A DNA stretch of 15,104 nucleotides from JACQAI01 sp035507915 (GTDB taxonomy: Bacteria > Pseudomonadota > Alphaproteobacteria > Elsterales > Elsteraceae). The position numbers were made by a program, and so were the translations under genes. Position 1 is the stretch's first letter; each line of letters begins with the position of its first letter. Below, one piece after another: positions 7,575 to 15,014 of this stretch. The notes below the pieces were generated by a model that searched no databases, was not told where the DNA came from, and saw only the letters and a program-made list of their open reading frames with translations. The stretch is from assembly GCA_035507915.1 (NCBI GenBank), contig DATJNS010000549.1:1-15104 (forward strand), in the 5' to 3' direction.

Positions 7575-7589
7575 GGTATCGGCGATACC
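7575..7589. promoter_or_regulatory. Perfect 7+1+7 palindrome GGTATCGGCGATACC (candidate operator)
   Basis: The arms GGTATCG and CGATACC are exact reverse complements around one central base. Size and form resemble operators of TetR- or GntR-type dimers. A related copy lies 64 bp upstream. The site is about 120 bp before the ATG at 7710. No T-run follows, so it is unlikely to be a terminator. The cognate regulator is unknown; the STAND regulator at 8337-11189 is the only regulator in the window. Confidence 0.45.
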
Positions 7590-7709
7590 TTGGCGCCATT
7601 CCGACCGCGCACCACCGCGACGATCTTCAAGACCAACCGACCTCTACAGGTGGCCGCCACGTGCCCCGTCCCAATCACTGCGGTCTGCGACGCTCAACGC
7701 TTACCCGCG

Positions 7710-8267
7710 ATGACAGTGATGGTCGATATGGTCAAGCTCTCGCTACTCCCGGTTCGTCCGCATGCCGTACCCGTGCGATCGTCGACGATCCACGACGCGC
7801 GCGTGGAGCCACACGAGGTGCCGGATGCCTGCGCCTACCTCTTTGAGGTCTGCCGCGATCTACAGCGCCAACATCTGGACCGATGTCACGCCGACCTCCT
7901 GTTCGATGTCGAACCCGGTCAATTGCCGCAGACGATCTGCCAGGCCCTCGCCTCGATGGTCCGCCGCTTCACCCTGGAGCTCACCCGCGCGGTCCCGGCA
8001 CCACCCCCCAACGGCGTCGTCGGGGTCGCGCTGAGACGTCGTGGCACGTCATGGGCGGTGGTTCTGTGCGATCGCGGCCTCCGCAGGTACGACCAGGCAC
8101 GGCAACTCGAATTTGAGCCCGCGGCCGCCTTGGCTGCGCGGCTGAACGGCACCTGCGAGATCCGCGCGCGTGGAATCGCGAGGGCGATTACGGTGACGGT
8201 CGGCATATCGAATGAGGGCCGTTGCGCCACACCAACGATCGCGCGATCGACCTCGGGTTTGCATTGA
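7710..8267 (+). CDS. Small protein with degenerate histidine-kinase-type ATPase (HATPase/HWE-like) domain
   Basis: 185 residues if it starts at ATG 7710. From residue 38 it can be laid along the dimerisation-ATPase part of HWE-type sensor kinases: CAYLFEVCRDLQRQHLDRC (helix), LLFDVEPGQLPQTICQAL (where kinases have VEP..LP.....LGLIV), VALRRRGTSWAVVLCDRG (strand ending in the Asp-x-Gly of the G1 box) and LAARLNGTCEIR (where kinases have LA..LGG). The N-box Asn and Glu (NELxxN) are replaced by RRFTLE, and the glycine-rich G2 region is not visible, so ATP binding and kinase activity are doubtful. No sensor domain or phospho-acceptor His motif is seen. Start choice is weak: no good ribosome site precedes 7710, and nearby Met codons at 7719 and 7728 or TTG at 7590 are alternatives. 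It converges on the STAND regulator gene. Confidence 0.6.
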   Translation: MTVMVDMVKLSLLPVRPHAVPVRSSTIHDARVEPHEVPDACAYLFEVCRDLQRQHLDRCHADLLFDVEPGQLPQTICQALASMVRRFTLELTRAVPAPPPNGVVGVALRRRGTSWAVVLCDRGLRRYDQARQLEFEPAAALAARLNGTCEIRARGIARAITVTVGISNEGRCATPTIARSTSGLH

Positions 8268-8281
8268 TCGGATCATGGACC

Positions 8282-8311
8282 GCGCGCAGCAGGGTCGCAC
8301 CTCTGCCGCGC
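8282..8311. terminator. Possible bidirectional stem-loop terminator between convergent genes
   Basis: In the 69-bp gap between the stop codons at 8267 and 8337, GCGCG-CA-GCAGG can pair with CCTCTGC-CGCGC, a GC-rich stem with small bulges and a loop of a few bases. There is no T-tract, so rho-independent function is uncertain. Position between two converging genes is the main support. Confidence 0.3.
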
Positions 8312-8336
8312 ATGACGCCTTGGCGACGGCTGGGCT

Positions 8337-11189
8337 CTACGTCAGTGAGGCCAACAGTTTTTGGGCGTGTTTCACTCTCGGTGCAGAAAATCCTTCGGTG
8401 ACACGATCGTATGCCGGGGCGAGCACTGCACGAGCCTCCGCATCCCGATCCTGACGTCGCATGAGCTCAGCGAGGCTTATCGCCGCAGAGAGTTCCCAAT
8501 ACAGCGCCTGCTGTTCGTGCGCCAAGCTGATCGACTGGCGAAACAATTCCGCGATTGCGATCGAATCACCCGAGCCCCGCTGCGCCAGCAGTTCACCCTT
8601 CACCCTCAGGATTTCGGGTATGAGCCACCGGTTGCCCATCTCGGTTGCAATACGCTGCGCCGTGTCGATCTCGGCGAGGCCCTCATCGATCCGGCCAATC
8701 GCACCCAGCGCTGCGGCAAGTTCTGCAAGGAAATAGGGATAGAACAGCAGATGGGTTACTTCGCGCATTTCGGCGAGGCCACGTCGAATCGAACCGACTC
8801 CGGTATTGGGATCGGCCCGCCTGACGGCGAGGCTGCCGCTCACGCAATGACCGACAGCGTGATATGGGCGCAGCGCATACTTATAGGCATGATCGATGAG
8901 CTCGTCGCTGTAACGCCCGGCCACATCCAACTCGCCAAGGCTCAGAAAGACGAAGCCGGCCGCGCACGCCAGGGCAATACAAGACGTTGCCGGCTGGTTA
9001 GTGCCTCGCGCCTCTTCGATCGCGCGTACCGCCATCCCCGACGCTGCATCCAAGAGACCTCGTGACAGTAAGCTGAGCGAAAGGTGGCTAAAAGCCACGG
9101 TACGCAGATCGCCCATAAATCGGACGATGTCCGGGCTTCGGCTCCCGATCGGATATTGATCGTTCGCTCTCTCAAGTCGCCCGCTGGCTTCGATGTGCGC
9201 GCCCAGATAGATTTGCGGTATGCCGACCAGCCAATCGGCCACGGCCCGTGATTGCGGGTCACCAAGGCGGGCGACCTCCTCGTATTGGCGAGCTCTCTCG
9301 AGCGCGTCATGGAGTGCGGCCGCGCGGAATGAAAACAGCCAGAGACTGACAGTCACTCGTTGTTGATGGTCGGAATCCGCATGTTCCCGGGCGAGCGCCA
9401 TCGCCCGCGTCAGAGCCTCGCGAGCGTCGTCGGTCATCCCCCTTGTGTACATCAGCGTCCGGCCGAGGTTGTATTGCAGGACCATCTCGCAGCGCGTGCC
9501 CGCAGCATCGCCAATCCGCGCCAGCGCTTTGCTGGACCATTCGGAAGATTCGGCAACCAGTGATACCGCGAACCAGAAATCAGCCGCAGCGGCGGCTAGG
9601 AGGACCCCCAGGGCGGCATCGCCGTCGGGGGAAAATGCCCAGTTCAGCGCCGCGCGGAGATTGTCGATTTCACGGCGATAGCGCCCGAGGTCATCGATGA
9701 CGGCCTGACGCTGCCCCTCTGTTGCGAACGGACTGAACAACGCCAGCTGGAATTCCGCATGCCGCCGCGCCATCTCGCCGGCTTCGCCGCTTTTTTCCAG
9801 CTTCTCGAGCGCGTAGCCTCGTGTCGTTTCCAGCAGGTACCAGCGCGTCGTCGTCTCTGACTTGTCCAATGCGACCAATGATTTCGAGACGAGGTTCGCG
9901 ATACCGTCCACGATCGCCGCGCGATCCTGCGGCCTGTCGCTCATAACGGCAGCGGCCGCATCCACGGTGAAGCCTGCAGGGAAGACAGCCAAGCGCCGCA
10001 GCAGCTGCCGCTCTGCTTCTGACAGCAGCTCATGGCTCCAGTCGAGCGTCGCGCGCAGCGTTTGATGCCGTGGAAGTGCCGTGCGGCGTCCGCTCCCCAA
10101 CAGCCCGAAACGATCGCGCAGTCCGCTGGCCACCTCCTGAATTCCGAGCGCGGCGGCGCGAGCCGCCGCGAATTCGATCGCCAGGGGTATCCCGTCGAGG
10201 CGCCGACAAATCGCGGCAACCAACGCAAAGTTCTCGGCGCGCGCCGAGAAGCCCGAGTCCAGCGCCTTCGTCCTGGCGATGAACAGCTCGACGGCGCTGT
10301 GCTCTCTTATTCGGTCTGGTGCGCTTTCCTCGGGAGCGGGAACGTCGAGCGGCGGCACGCGATAGACCCGTTCGCCGTCGATTCGCAGGACTTCGCGGCT
10401 CGTCGCCAGAATCGTGGTGCGCGGGCAGAAGCGCACGAAAGTCTCTGCGAGAATCGCCACGGCGCCGATGAGGTGTTCGCAATTGTCGAGCACGAGCAAA
10501 AGTTGGTTTCCGCCGACGGCTCGTGCAACGGACTCCGGGGACGCCGCGTCACCGCCGAGGTTCAGCCCGAGCGCGGTGGCCACCGACGACGGTACGAGCC
10601 CGGGGTCCGACAGCGACGCCAGCTCGACAAAGCACCCGCCGTCGTCGAAAGCCGCGAGAAGGTGGCGGGCCGCCTTGAGGGCGAGGGTGGTCTTCCCGAT
10701 GCCGCCAGGGCCCGTCAGGGTCACCACCCGGTAGGCGGAAACAAGATCGCGCACATGCTGTGCCGCAGAGGCCCGGCCAATGAGAGGCGTAACGATCAGT
10801 GGGAAGTTGTTCGCCCGCGGTGCTCCGTCGGCGCGGCGCGTTTGGGCAGAGGTCGGCGCGGTGCCACGATACCGAGGCGTCCAATCCCCGAGGAGACGAT
10901 AGCCTCGGCCCGACGCCGTCTTCAGCAGGCCGCGATCTGCCCCCAGCGCCTTGCGGATGGCGGATATGTGAACGTGGAGCGTAGCCTCGCCGACGACGGC
11001 GCCCCGCCACACCCGCTCAAACAGCTGATCTTTGGTCACGAGATCCCGGGCCGACCGGACCAGAACCTCGACGACTTCGAACGCCCGGCTGCCGAGGGGC
11101 ACCGGCGTCCCCTGCGCCCGGAGCTCGCGCCGGCCGACGTCGATCTCCCACGACCCAAACGCGTAGACACTCGGGGATTCCTCGGACAC
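8337..11189 (-). CDS. STAND-type transcriptional regulator: OmpR-like winged helix, NTPase and TPR-like helical tail
   Basis: 950 residues. Residues 8-101 form an OmpR/PhoB-like winged-helix DNA-binding domain (FGSWEIDVGRRELRAQG, LVTKDQLFERVW, VHISAIRKALG, TASGRGYRLL). After a linker comes an NTPase with P-loop GPGGIGKTT (160-168), Walker B LLLVLDN (230-236), ATSREVL (262-268) and GIPLAIEFAAARA (333-345), the STAND/NB-ARC-like arrangement. A helical part with LRATLDWSHELLSEAERQLLRRLAVF follows, then a long tail of helix pairs (about 480-950) like TPR repeats. Such proteins are signal-gated switches: ligand or partner sensed by the tail, NTP-driven change, DNA binding by the wing domain. The start is GTG, with AGAGGG about eight bases upstream. 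It is divergent from the importer binding protein at 11650 and may control it (inference). The inducing signal is unknown. Confidence 0.92.
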   Translation of the reverse strand: MSEESPSVYAFGSWEIDVGRRELRAQGTPVPLGSRAFEVVEVLVRSARDLVTKDQLFERVWRGAVVGEATLHVHISAIRKALGADRGLLKTASGRGYRLLGDWTPRYRGTAPTSAQTRRADGAPRANNFPLIVTPLIGRASAAQHVRDLVSAYRVVTLTGPGGIGKTTLALKAARHLLAAFDDGGCFVELASLSDPGLVPSSVATALGLNLGGDAASPESVARAVGGNQLLLVLDNCEHLIGAVAILAETFVRFCPRTTILATSREVLRIDGERVYRVPPLDVPAPEESAPDRIREHSAVELFIARTKALDSGFSARAENFALVAAICRRLDGIPLAIEFAAARAAALGIQEVASGLRDRFGLLGSGRRTALPRHQTLRATLDWSHELLSEAERQLLRRLAVFPAGFTVDAAAAVMSDRPQDRAAIVDGIANLVSKSLVALDKSETTTRWYLLETTRGYALEKLEKSGEAGEMARRHAEFQLALFSPFATEGQRQAVIDDLGRYRREIDNLRAALNWAFSPDGDAALGVLLAAAAADFWFAVSLVAESSEWSSKALARIGDAAGTRCEMVLQYNLGRTLMYTRGMTDDAREALTRAMALAREHADSDHQQRVTVSLWLFSFRAAALHDALERARQYEEVARLGDPQSRAVADWLVGIPQIYLGAHIEASGRLERANDQYPIGSRSPDIVRFMGDLRTVAFSHLSLSLLSRGLLDAASGMAVRAIEEARGTNQPATSCIALACAAGFVFLSLGELDVAGRYSDELIDHAYKYALRPYHAVGHCVSGSLAVRRADPNTGVGSIRRGLAEMREVTHLLFYPYFLAELAAALGAIGRIDEGLAEIDTAQRIATEMGNRWLIPEILRVKGELLAQRGSGDSIAIAELFRQSISLAHEQQALYWELSAAISLAELMRRQDRDAEARAVLAPAYDRVTEGFSAPRVKHAQKLLASLT

Positions 11190-11530
11190 CCGGCCGGCCC
11201 TCTAGGTCAGTCAGGCTGCAGCGTCGTCTACAAACGTGATGCGCGCAACGGTGTGGCCCTCGACAAGGGGCATGCGTCAGGACCTTACCTTGGTCGCCTG
11301 ATGCCAGGGTCTCGCCAAGCGATGGATCTGCCAAAAGTGGAACCAGGTTCGGCGGCTCAGCTCGCTTGGCTATCGGCCCCCAGCGCCGGTAACCGTCATG
11401 CCGGAAAGGGGCGATCCGGGCTTCGCGGTCGGGAGATGCGGCCGGATTGACCCTTCCCTCTATCCGAGCAGGGACTAACATAGCCAGTTGGTACTTGAGA
11501 TCCCGAGCAGGTCACCAAGGGGATTCGCTG
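11190..11530. other. Intergenic region between divergent regulator and importer genes; no supported gene
   Basis: About 340 bp precede the small candidate frame at 11531. It should hold the promoter of the STAND regulator (leftward) and probably that of the importer binding protein (rightward). I found no -35/-10 pair with good spacing, only isolated TTGACC and TAACAT hexamers near 11450-11480 that are too far apart. No recognisable gene remnant was found in any frame. Confidence 0.5.
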
Positions 11531-11674
11531 ATGCGAGTCGGAACGACTTGGAGGCTCGCCAAACAGCCCGTGGTTCTCGGTACGCGGATGTTCGAGATCT
11601 TTCGGTACATCGTGCCGCTTCAACGGCGTTATCGCGAAGAGGGTCGACCATGCGACGCTCGGACATCAGCTTGA
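11531..11674 (+). CDS. Possible 47-residue upstream small ORF overlapping the importer binding-protein start
   Basis: A frame with ATG at 11531 is preceded by AAGGGGA seven bases upstream and encodes 47 residues (begins MRVGTTWRLAKQPVVLGTRM, ends CDARTSA). It overlaps the first 25 bases of the binding-protein gene at 11650, which would allow translational coupling. There is no recognisable domain. It may be a leader peptide, or the frame may be open by chance in this GC-rich DNA. Confidence 0.25.
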   Translation: MRVGTTWRLAKQPVVLGTRMFEIFRYIVPLQRRYREEGRPCDARTSA

Positions 11675-12762
11675 TTGGTCGACGCGCCACGCTTGGGCTG
11701 CTGGCCTCCTTGACGGCGGCGGGCGTATTCCCGCGCCGGGTCGCCGCGGCCACCAAGGTGCAAGTCGGTTACTTGCCCGTCTGCGCGATGTCGTCGATCT
11801 ATCTCGAGGCCGCCAAGCCGTGGGCTGGCGGCGCCGATCTCGAAGTCGAGCCGCTGCGCCTGCAAGCCGGCCCCGTGATTGTGCAGGCGATCCAGAGCGG
11901 CAGTATCCCCATGGGCGAAATCGCCTGCACGGTCGCACTCAGCTTGGCCTCGCGCGGCATACCGATCATCTGTCTCGTCAACTACAGCAACGTGACACGG
12001 AATTTTCCCTACCTGCGCATCATGGTGGCGAAAGGCTCGGCCTTGCGCTCGGTCGCCGAGCTGGAGGGAAAGACGGTTGGAGTCGTGCTGCTTGGCACGA
12101 TCGATCATCTGCTGCTCCTCGCCGCGCTTCGCCAAGCCTCGGTCGATCCGAAGCGGGTCAATGTCGTTGCGCTTCCCGTACCCAACCAACCCCAGGCGCT
12201 GGCTTCGGGTCAGGTCGATGCGATGATGATGGCGGCGCCCGCCGATACTGTGGCGGAGATAGAATACGGCGCTCGGATGCTTTCGGACGCCACCCAGGCG
12301 GTCCCTTATTACCCTCTCGAGTGCGTCGTCGCCGACGAAAAGTGGGTGAAGAAAAACCCCGACCTCGTTCGCCGCTTAGCGGCTGGCTGGATCAAGGCAA
12401 GCCGGTGGATCTCGGCGAATCAGGCAGAGGCGCGTGCCGTCGCTGGTCGGGTCCTCGATCTCAAACCGACAATTGCCGCGCAAATGCGTCTGCCCCACTG
12501 GTCGGCCAACGGTTTGCCCGTCATGCCTGGTGTGTGGAACCTTTACTATCTGCTGGTCTCGAACGGCGTCATCGACGCCGTGCCCGACCCCGCAGCGATG
12601 ATTCAACGATATTTCATCGAGCCGACTATTCGTTATGTGTTGCCCGCGCTGAGCGACATCGGTCGGGTTGCCGATCCCGAGACAGACCGCCTACGCCGCA
12701 TTCCACTGCCGTCTCTGCCGCATCCTCCCGAAACGTATCTTGGTCCGTGGGAGAAGGCTTGA
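11650..12762 (+). CDS. ABC importer substrate-binding protein, nitrate/sulfonate/taurine (NMT1/SsuA/TauA-like) type
   Basis: 370 residues. The signal peptide has a twin-arginine flavour (GRRATLGLLASLTAAGVFPRRVAAA), with likely cleavage around residue 34. The mature part begins TKVQVGYLPVCAMSSIYLEAAKPWA and continues with VQAIQSGSIPMGEIACTVALSLASRGIPI, VAELEGKTVGVVLLGTIDHLLLLAAL, GQVDAMMMAAPADT and ADEKWVKKNPDLVRRLAAGWIKA, all in the order expected for NMT1-like receptors. GAAGAGGG six bases before ATG 11650 decides the start; the frame is open further upstream to 11488 but without a good ribosome site. The gene converges on its presumed partners, the permease (12807-13571) and ATPase (13558-14388), an unusual layout. 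Its C-terminus is matched by a remnant at 14399-14485. The ligand is unknown; sulfonates, nitrate or heterocycles are possible for this family. Confidence 0.93.
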   Translation: MRRSDISLIGRRATLGLLASLTAAGVFPRRVAAATKVQVGYLPVCAMSSIYLEAAKPWAGGADLEVEPLRLQAGPVIVQAIQSGSIPMGEIACTVALSLASRGIPIICLVNYSNVTRNFPYLRIMVAKGSALRSVAELEGKTVGVVLLGTIDHLLLLAALRQASVDPKRVNVVALPVPNQPQALASGQVDAMMMAAPADTVAEIEYGARMLSDATQAVPYYPLECVVADEKWVKKNPDLVRRLAAGWIKASRWISANQAEARAVAGRVLDLKPTIAAQMRLPHWSANGLPVMPGVWNLYYLLVSNGVIDAVPDPAAMIQRYFIEPTIRYVLPALSDIGRVADPETDRLRRIPLPSLPHPPETYLGPWEKA

Positions 12763-12816
12763 CGCGAACGAGAGGACCGCGCACGGACGGCCGACGCGCG
12801 CGCCCGCTATTCGCGT
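12762..12816. terminator. Inverted repeat spanning the gap between convergent importer genes
   Basis: ACGCGAA (12762-12768) and TTCGCGT (12810-12816) are perfect inverted arms enclosing the 44-bp gap between the two stop codons. Inside, GC-rich CGCGC and GCGCG stretches can add pairing. The arms touch the last codons of both genes. No T-run is present, so terminator function in either direction is only plausible. Confidence 0.3.
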
Positions 12817-13571
12817 AACTCCTGGTACCAAGGCAACAACCTCCGTCGAAGCGCGCGGAACGCCTGGTCCGTGCTGAAGCCGAGCACGCCGATGACCACG
12901 ATGCCGGCAAACACACGGTCCACCCGAAATGTCTCCTGAGCCGTCAAGACCATGTACCCGAGTCCGGCCACGCCGCCGATCATTTCCGACGCGATGATCA
13001 CGATCAAGGCAATGCCCCAGGCCACGCGGATGCCCGTGAAGAGCTGGGGTAAGCAACCCTTCAAGATGATGTGAGCTAGAATCTCTGACTGGTTCGCACC
13101 GAGGGAACGCGCAACCCGGATATACGACCGATCAATCCCGCGCACTCCGGCATACGTGCTGAGAATGATGGGAAAGGAGCACGACAGCGCGATTAGGAAA
13201 ATCTTCGAGCCGTCGCCGATACCGAACCACAGCAAAGCGAGCGGAAAGATTGCAAGCGGCGACACCGGTCGAATCAGCTCGATGATCGGATCAAGCATAT
13301 CCTCGAACAGCACAGAGCGTGCCATCAGAGCACCGATCACGACCGAGATCACGACTGAGATCGAAAACCCGACCAGGATGCGTCGCAAGCTTGCCCACAG
13401 ATCGAGTAGCAATGAACCGCCCCAAAGCAACCGGCCGATCTCGGCGAACACGACGCTCGGTGGTGGCAGCAAGAGGGGATCGACCGTACGGGTTCGGCTA
13501 ATCAACTCCCACACTAGGAGCAATGCGCAGGGCGAAACGGTACGCCGGAGGAAAGGACTAAAACGCAGCAT
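12807..13571 (-). CDS. ABC importer permease (SsuC/TauC/NrtB-like)
   Basis: 254 residues with about six hydrophobic membrane segments, including VSPCALLLVWELI near the N-terminus, ILVGFSISVVISVVIGALMA, LAIFPLALLWFGIG, IFLIALSCSFPIILSTYAGV, WGIALIVIIASEMIG and VFAGIVVIGVLGF. The cytoplasmic coupling loop is present as ARSLGANQSEILAHIILKGCLPQLFTGIRVA (written here as the EAA-type block; key residues Gly, Ile-Leu and Leu-Pro). Length is normal for the SsuC/TauC group. Its start lies inside the 3' end of the ATPase gene (14-bp overlap) and no strong ribosome site is visible, so translation is probably coupled to the ATPase. With the ATPase and the convergent binding protein it would form one importer. 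Confidence 0.93.
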   Translation of the reverse strand: MLRFSPFLRRTVSPCALLLVWELISRTRTVDPLLLPPPSVVFAEIGRLLWGGSLLLDLWASLRRILVGFSISVVISVVIGALMARSVLFEDMLDPIIELIRPVSPLAIFPLALLWFGIGDGSKIFLIALSCSFPIILSTYAGVRGIDRSYIRVARSLGANQSEILAHIILKGCLPQLFTGIRVAWGIALIVIIASEMIGGVAGLGYMVLTAQETFRVDRVFAGIVVIGVLGFSTDQAFRALRRRLLPWYQELRE

Positions 13572-14388
13572 GGAGTAGTGTCGCCAAATGGTGGGCGACT
13601 GCCGTAAAGCACGAATTGTCGCGGCTCCGCGGCCGCGGCAGATCGACCTTGACGACTTCGGCGACCGAAGCCGGACGCGGCGTCATGACCACGATCTCGT
13701 CGGCCAGCACGACTGCTTCGCCAATGTCGTGGGTGACGAGCAGGATGGTCTTCCCGGTCTCCGTCCAAATGCGCAGCAGTTCTTGCTGCATGGTGAGGCG
13801 CGTCAAAGCGTCGAGTGCGCCGAATGGTTCGTCCATCAGAAGCACGGCCGGATTGACGGCCAGTGCGCGCGCTATCTCTATGCGCTGGCGCATTCCGCCA
13901 GACAATTCGTGCGGGTAGCAGTCCGAAAAGTCACCGAGTCCGACCAGGCCGATTAGCTGTTTTACGATCGCCGCGGCTTCAGCGCGCGGTTTGCGATTTG
14001 CGCGCAGTGACAACCCGAACGCGACATTCTGCGCCGCGGTATACCACGGGAACAGTGTCGTATTCTGAAACACCATCAGGCGCTCCGGGCTTGGGCCGGA
14101 CACCGGTACATCGTCCGTCAGGATCTGCCCTCGGCTCGCCGCCAGATATCCGGCGATGATCGACAGCAGCGTGCTTTTACCGCATCCGCTGGGCCCGATG
14201 ATGCACGTAAAGCTGCCGGCCTTCACCTCGTACGATACGTCGTTCAGGACTGCCACGGGCGCCCGGCCACGCGCCCCCGCGAATTCAAGACTGACGCGAT
14301 CGACCAGAATCCGACGACCGCCGGTCTGCCGGCTCCCGGCAACGGTCTGGCGGGAAGCGTACATCGCTGCGGCGGCGTTGACCGTCAT
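13558..14388 (-). CDS. ABC importer ATPase (SsuB/TauB/NrtD-like)
   Basis: 276 residues from ATG 14388. All nucleotide-binding motifs are intact: Walker A GPSGCGKST (65-73), Q-loop Gln108 in VFQNTTLFPWYTAAQNV, signature LSGGMRQR (162-169), Walker B VLLMDEPFGALD (182-193) and H-loop His220 in LLVTHDIGEA. It should power import through the overlapping downstream permease gene. The frame stays open upstream to 14883, but residues beyond 14388 do not look like an ATPase, and the start at 14388 lies 10 bp after the stop of a binding-protein remnant, the spacing expected in an ancestral operon. GCGGCGGA before the ATG is a weak ribosome site. The first 24 residues are a variable extension before the conserved strand ILVDRVSLEF. 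Confidence 0.94.
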   Translation of the reverse strand: MTVNAAAAMYASRQTVAGSRQTGGRRILVDRVSLEFAGARGRAPVAVLNDVSYEVKAGSFTCIIGPSGCGKSTLLSIIAGYLAASRGQILTDDVPVSGPSPERLMVFQNTTLFPWYTAAQNVAFGLSLRANRKPRAEAAAIVKQLIGLVGLGDFSDCYPHELSGGMRQRIEIARALAVNPAVLLMDEPFGALDALTRLTMQQELLRIWTETGKTILLVTHDIGEAVVLADEIVVMTPRPASVAEVVKVDLPRPRSRDNSCFTAVAHHLATLLHAAF

Positions 14389-14398
14389 GGTCCGCCGC

Positions 14399-14485
14399 TC
14401 ATGTTTTCTCCCACGGTGCGAAGTACGTCTCGGGTGCCGCCGCGAGCGATGGCAACGGGGTATGGGCGAGGTTCTTGGTTCCGGA
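14399..14485 (-). pseudogene. C-terminal remnant of a second NMT1/SsuA-like binding-protein gene
   Basis: On the minus strand the frame ending at stop 14399-14401 reads TPLPSLAAAPETYFAPWEKT before the stop. The intact binding protein at 11650-12762 ends IPLPSLPHPPETYLGPWEKA. These 20 residues match at 13 positions and both run to the stop. An in-frame TGA lies at 14486-14488, and no binding-protein similarity is seen further upstream in any frame. The DNA of the two tails differs at many third positions, so this is an old paralogue, not a recent copy. Its stop is 10 bp before the ATPase start. Confidence 0.7.
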
Positions 14486-14488
14486 TCA

Positions 14489-15014
14489 GCGTAGAGCCAC
14501 GCTGAGCATTGCTGCCGCCGCGTTTCACTTTGCAGAGCTCGGGCTCGCGCCGAAACAGATCCGGCAGATCGATGGCGTTCATGGCCGGTCTCCCCTCGCA
14601 GGCCGAGTATGCGCGAGGCGATAGGCTCAGAGCTTGTTGCCGAAGCTGTCAACCGCCAAATCGGATGACGGTCCCCAGAAATGGACGAGGACCAGGCGTC
14701 GGTTACCACACAGCTCACGCCGCCACGACGTCGTGGCCTCCAGCCCGGGTGGGCTCCCGCCTGCGCGTTGGGATCCAGCGTATGCGTCAAGCGAAGTGCT
14801 CGGCGGATATCACGAGCCATCTTCCGACACTGGGCTGCGCGTTTTCTGAGCCGAGACACGGTTGACGTGATCTGATCGTCCACGACATCCGCTTCCGCTC
14901 GAGGCCGCTGCGGTCGCCTACGCCGCCGCTGCCGACGAACAACGCGGAGGCGAGGACGGCTGGCGGGTGCGGCACGCCGCGTCGGTCCGCGGCGATCTCA
15001 GGCTGTCGCCATGC
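14489..15014. other. Non-coding or decayed stretch; no supported gene
   Basis: Several frames are open, as expected at this GC content, but none has both domain similarity and a credible start. A 65-residue minus frame (14385-14582) has a fair ribosome site (GGGGAG) and overlaps the ATPase start, but it covers the binding-protein remnant in another frame and is probably spurious. A minus-strand segment near 14790-14880 encodes VSRLRKRAAQCRKMARDI, similar in style to small alphaproteobacterial proteins with an LRxRAxxCRxxA helix; it could be a fragment of such a gene. Confidence 0.4.
14722..14737. repeat. Perfect 16-bp palindrome GCCACGACGTCGTGGC
   Basis: Sixteen bases with exact dyad symmetry and no spacer, in DNA without a supported gene. 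It could be an operator or a recombination core. It is followed by a short AGCCC/GGGCT hairpin (from 14742). No second copy was noticed in the window. Confidence 0.5.

Larger units (their letters stand above)
7397..7709. other. Intergenic stretch with palindromic sites; no convincing gene
   Basis: Between the tRNA remnant and the proposed start of the kinase-like gene I see no frame with coding character plus a ribosome site. It holds the two palindromic elements at 7511-7525 and 7575-7589. An in-frame TTG at 7590, immediately after the second palindrome, could lengthen the downstream gene by 40 residues, but those residues (MAPFRPRTTATIFK...) look non-coding. Confidence 0.5.

Noticed and set aside
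11488..11649. Upstream extension of the importer binding protein
   Set aside because: Residues before 11650 are not a signal peptide; the normal signal starts at 11650 with a good ribosome site.
14385..14582. 65-residue minus-strand ORF overlapping the ATPase start
   Set aside because: It has a fair ribosome site and ATG/TGA overlap, but it runs over the binding-protein remnant in another frame and shows no known domain, so it is more likely a chance frame.
14389..14883. N-terminal extension of the ATPase to a GTG at 14883
   Set aside because: The extra 165 residues lack ATPase character, and the remnant's stop 10 bp before 14388 marks the natural start.
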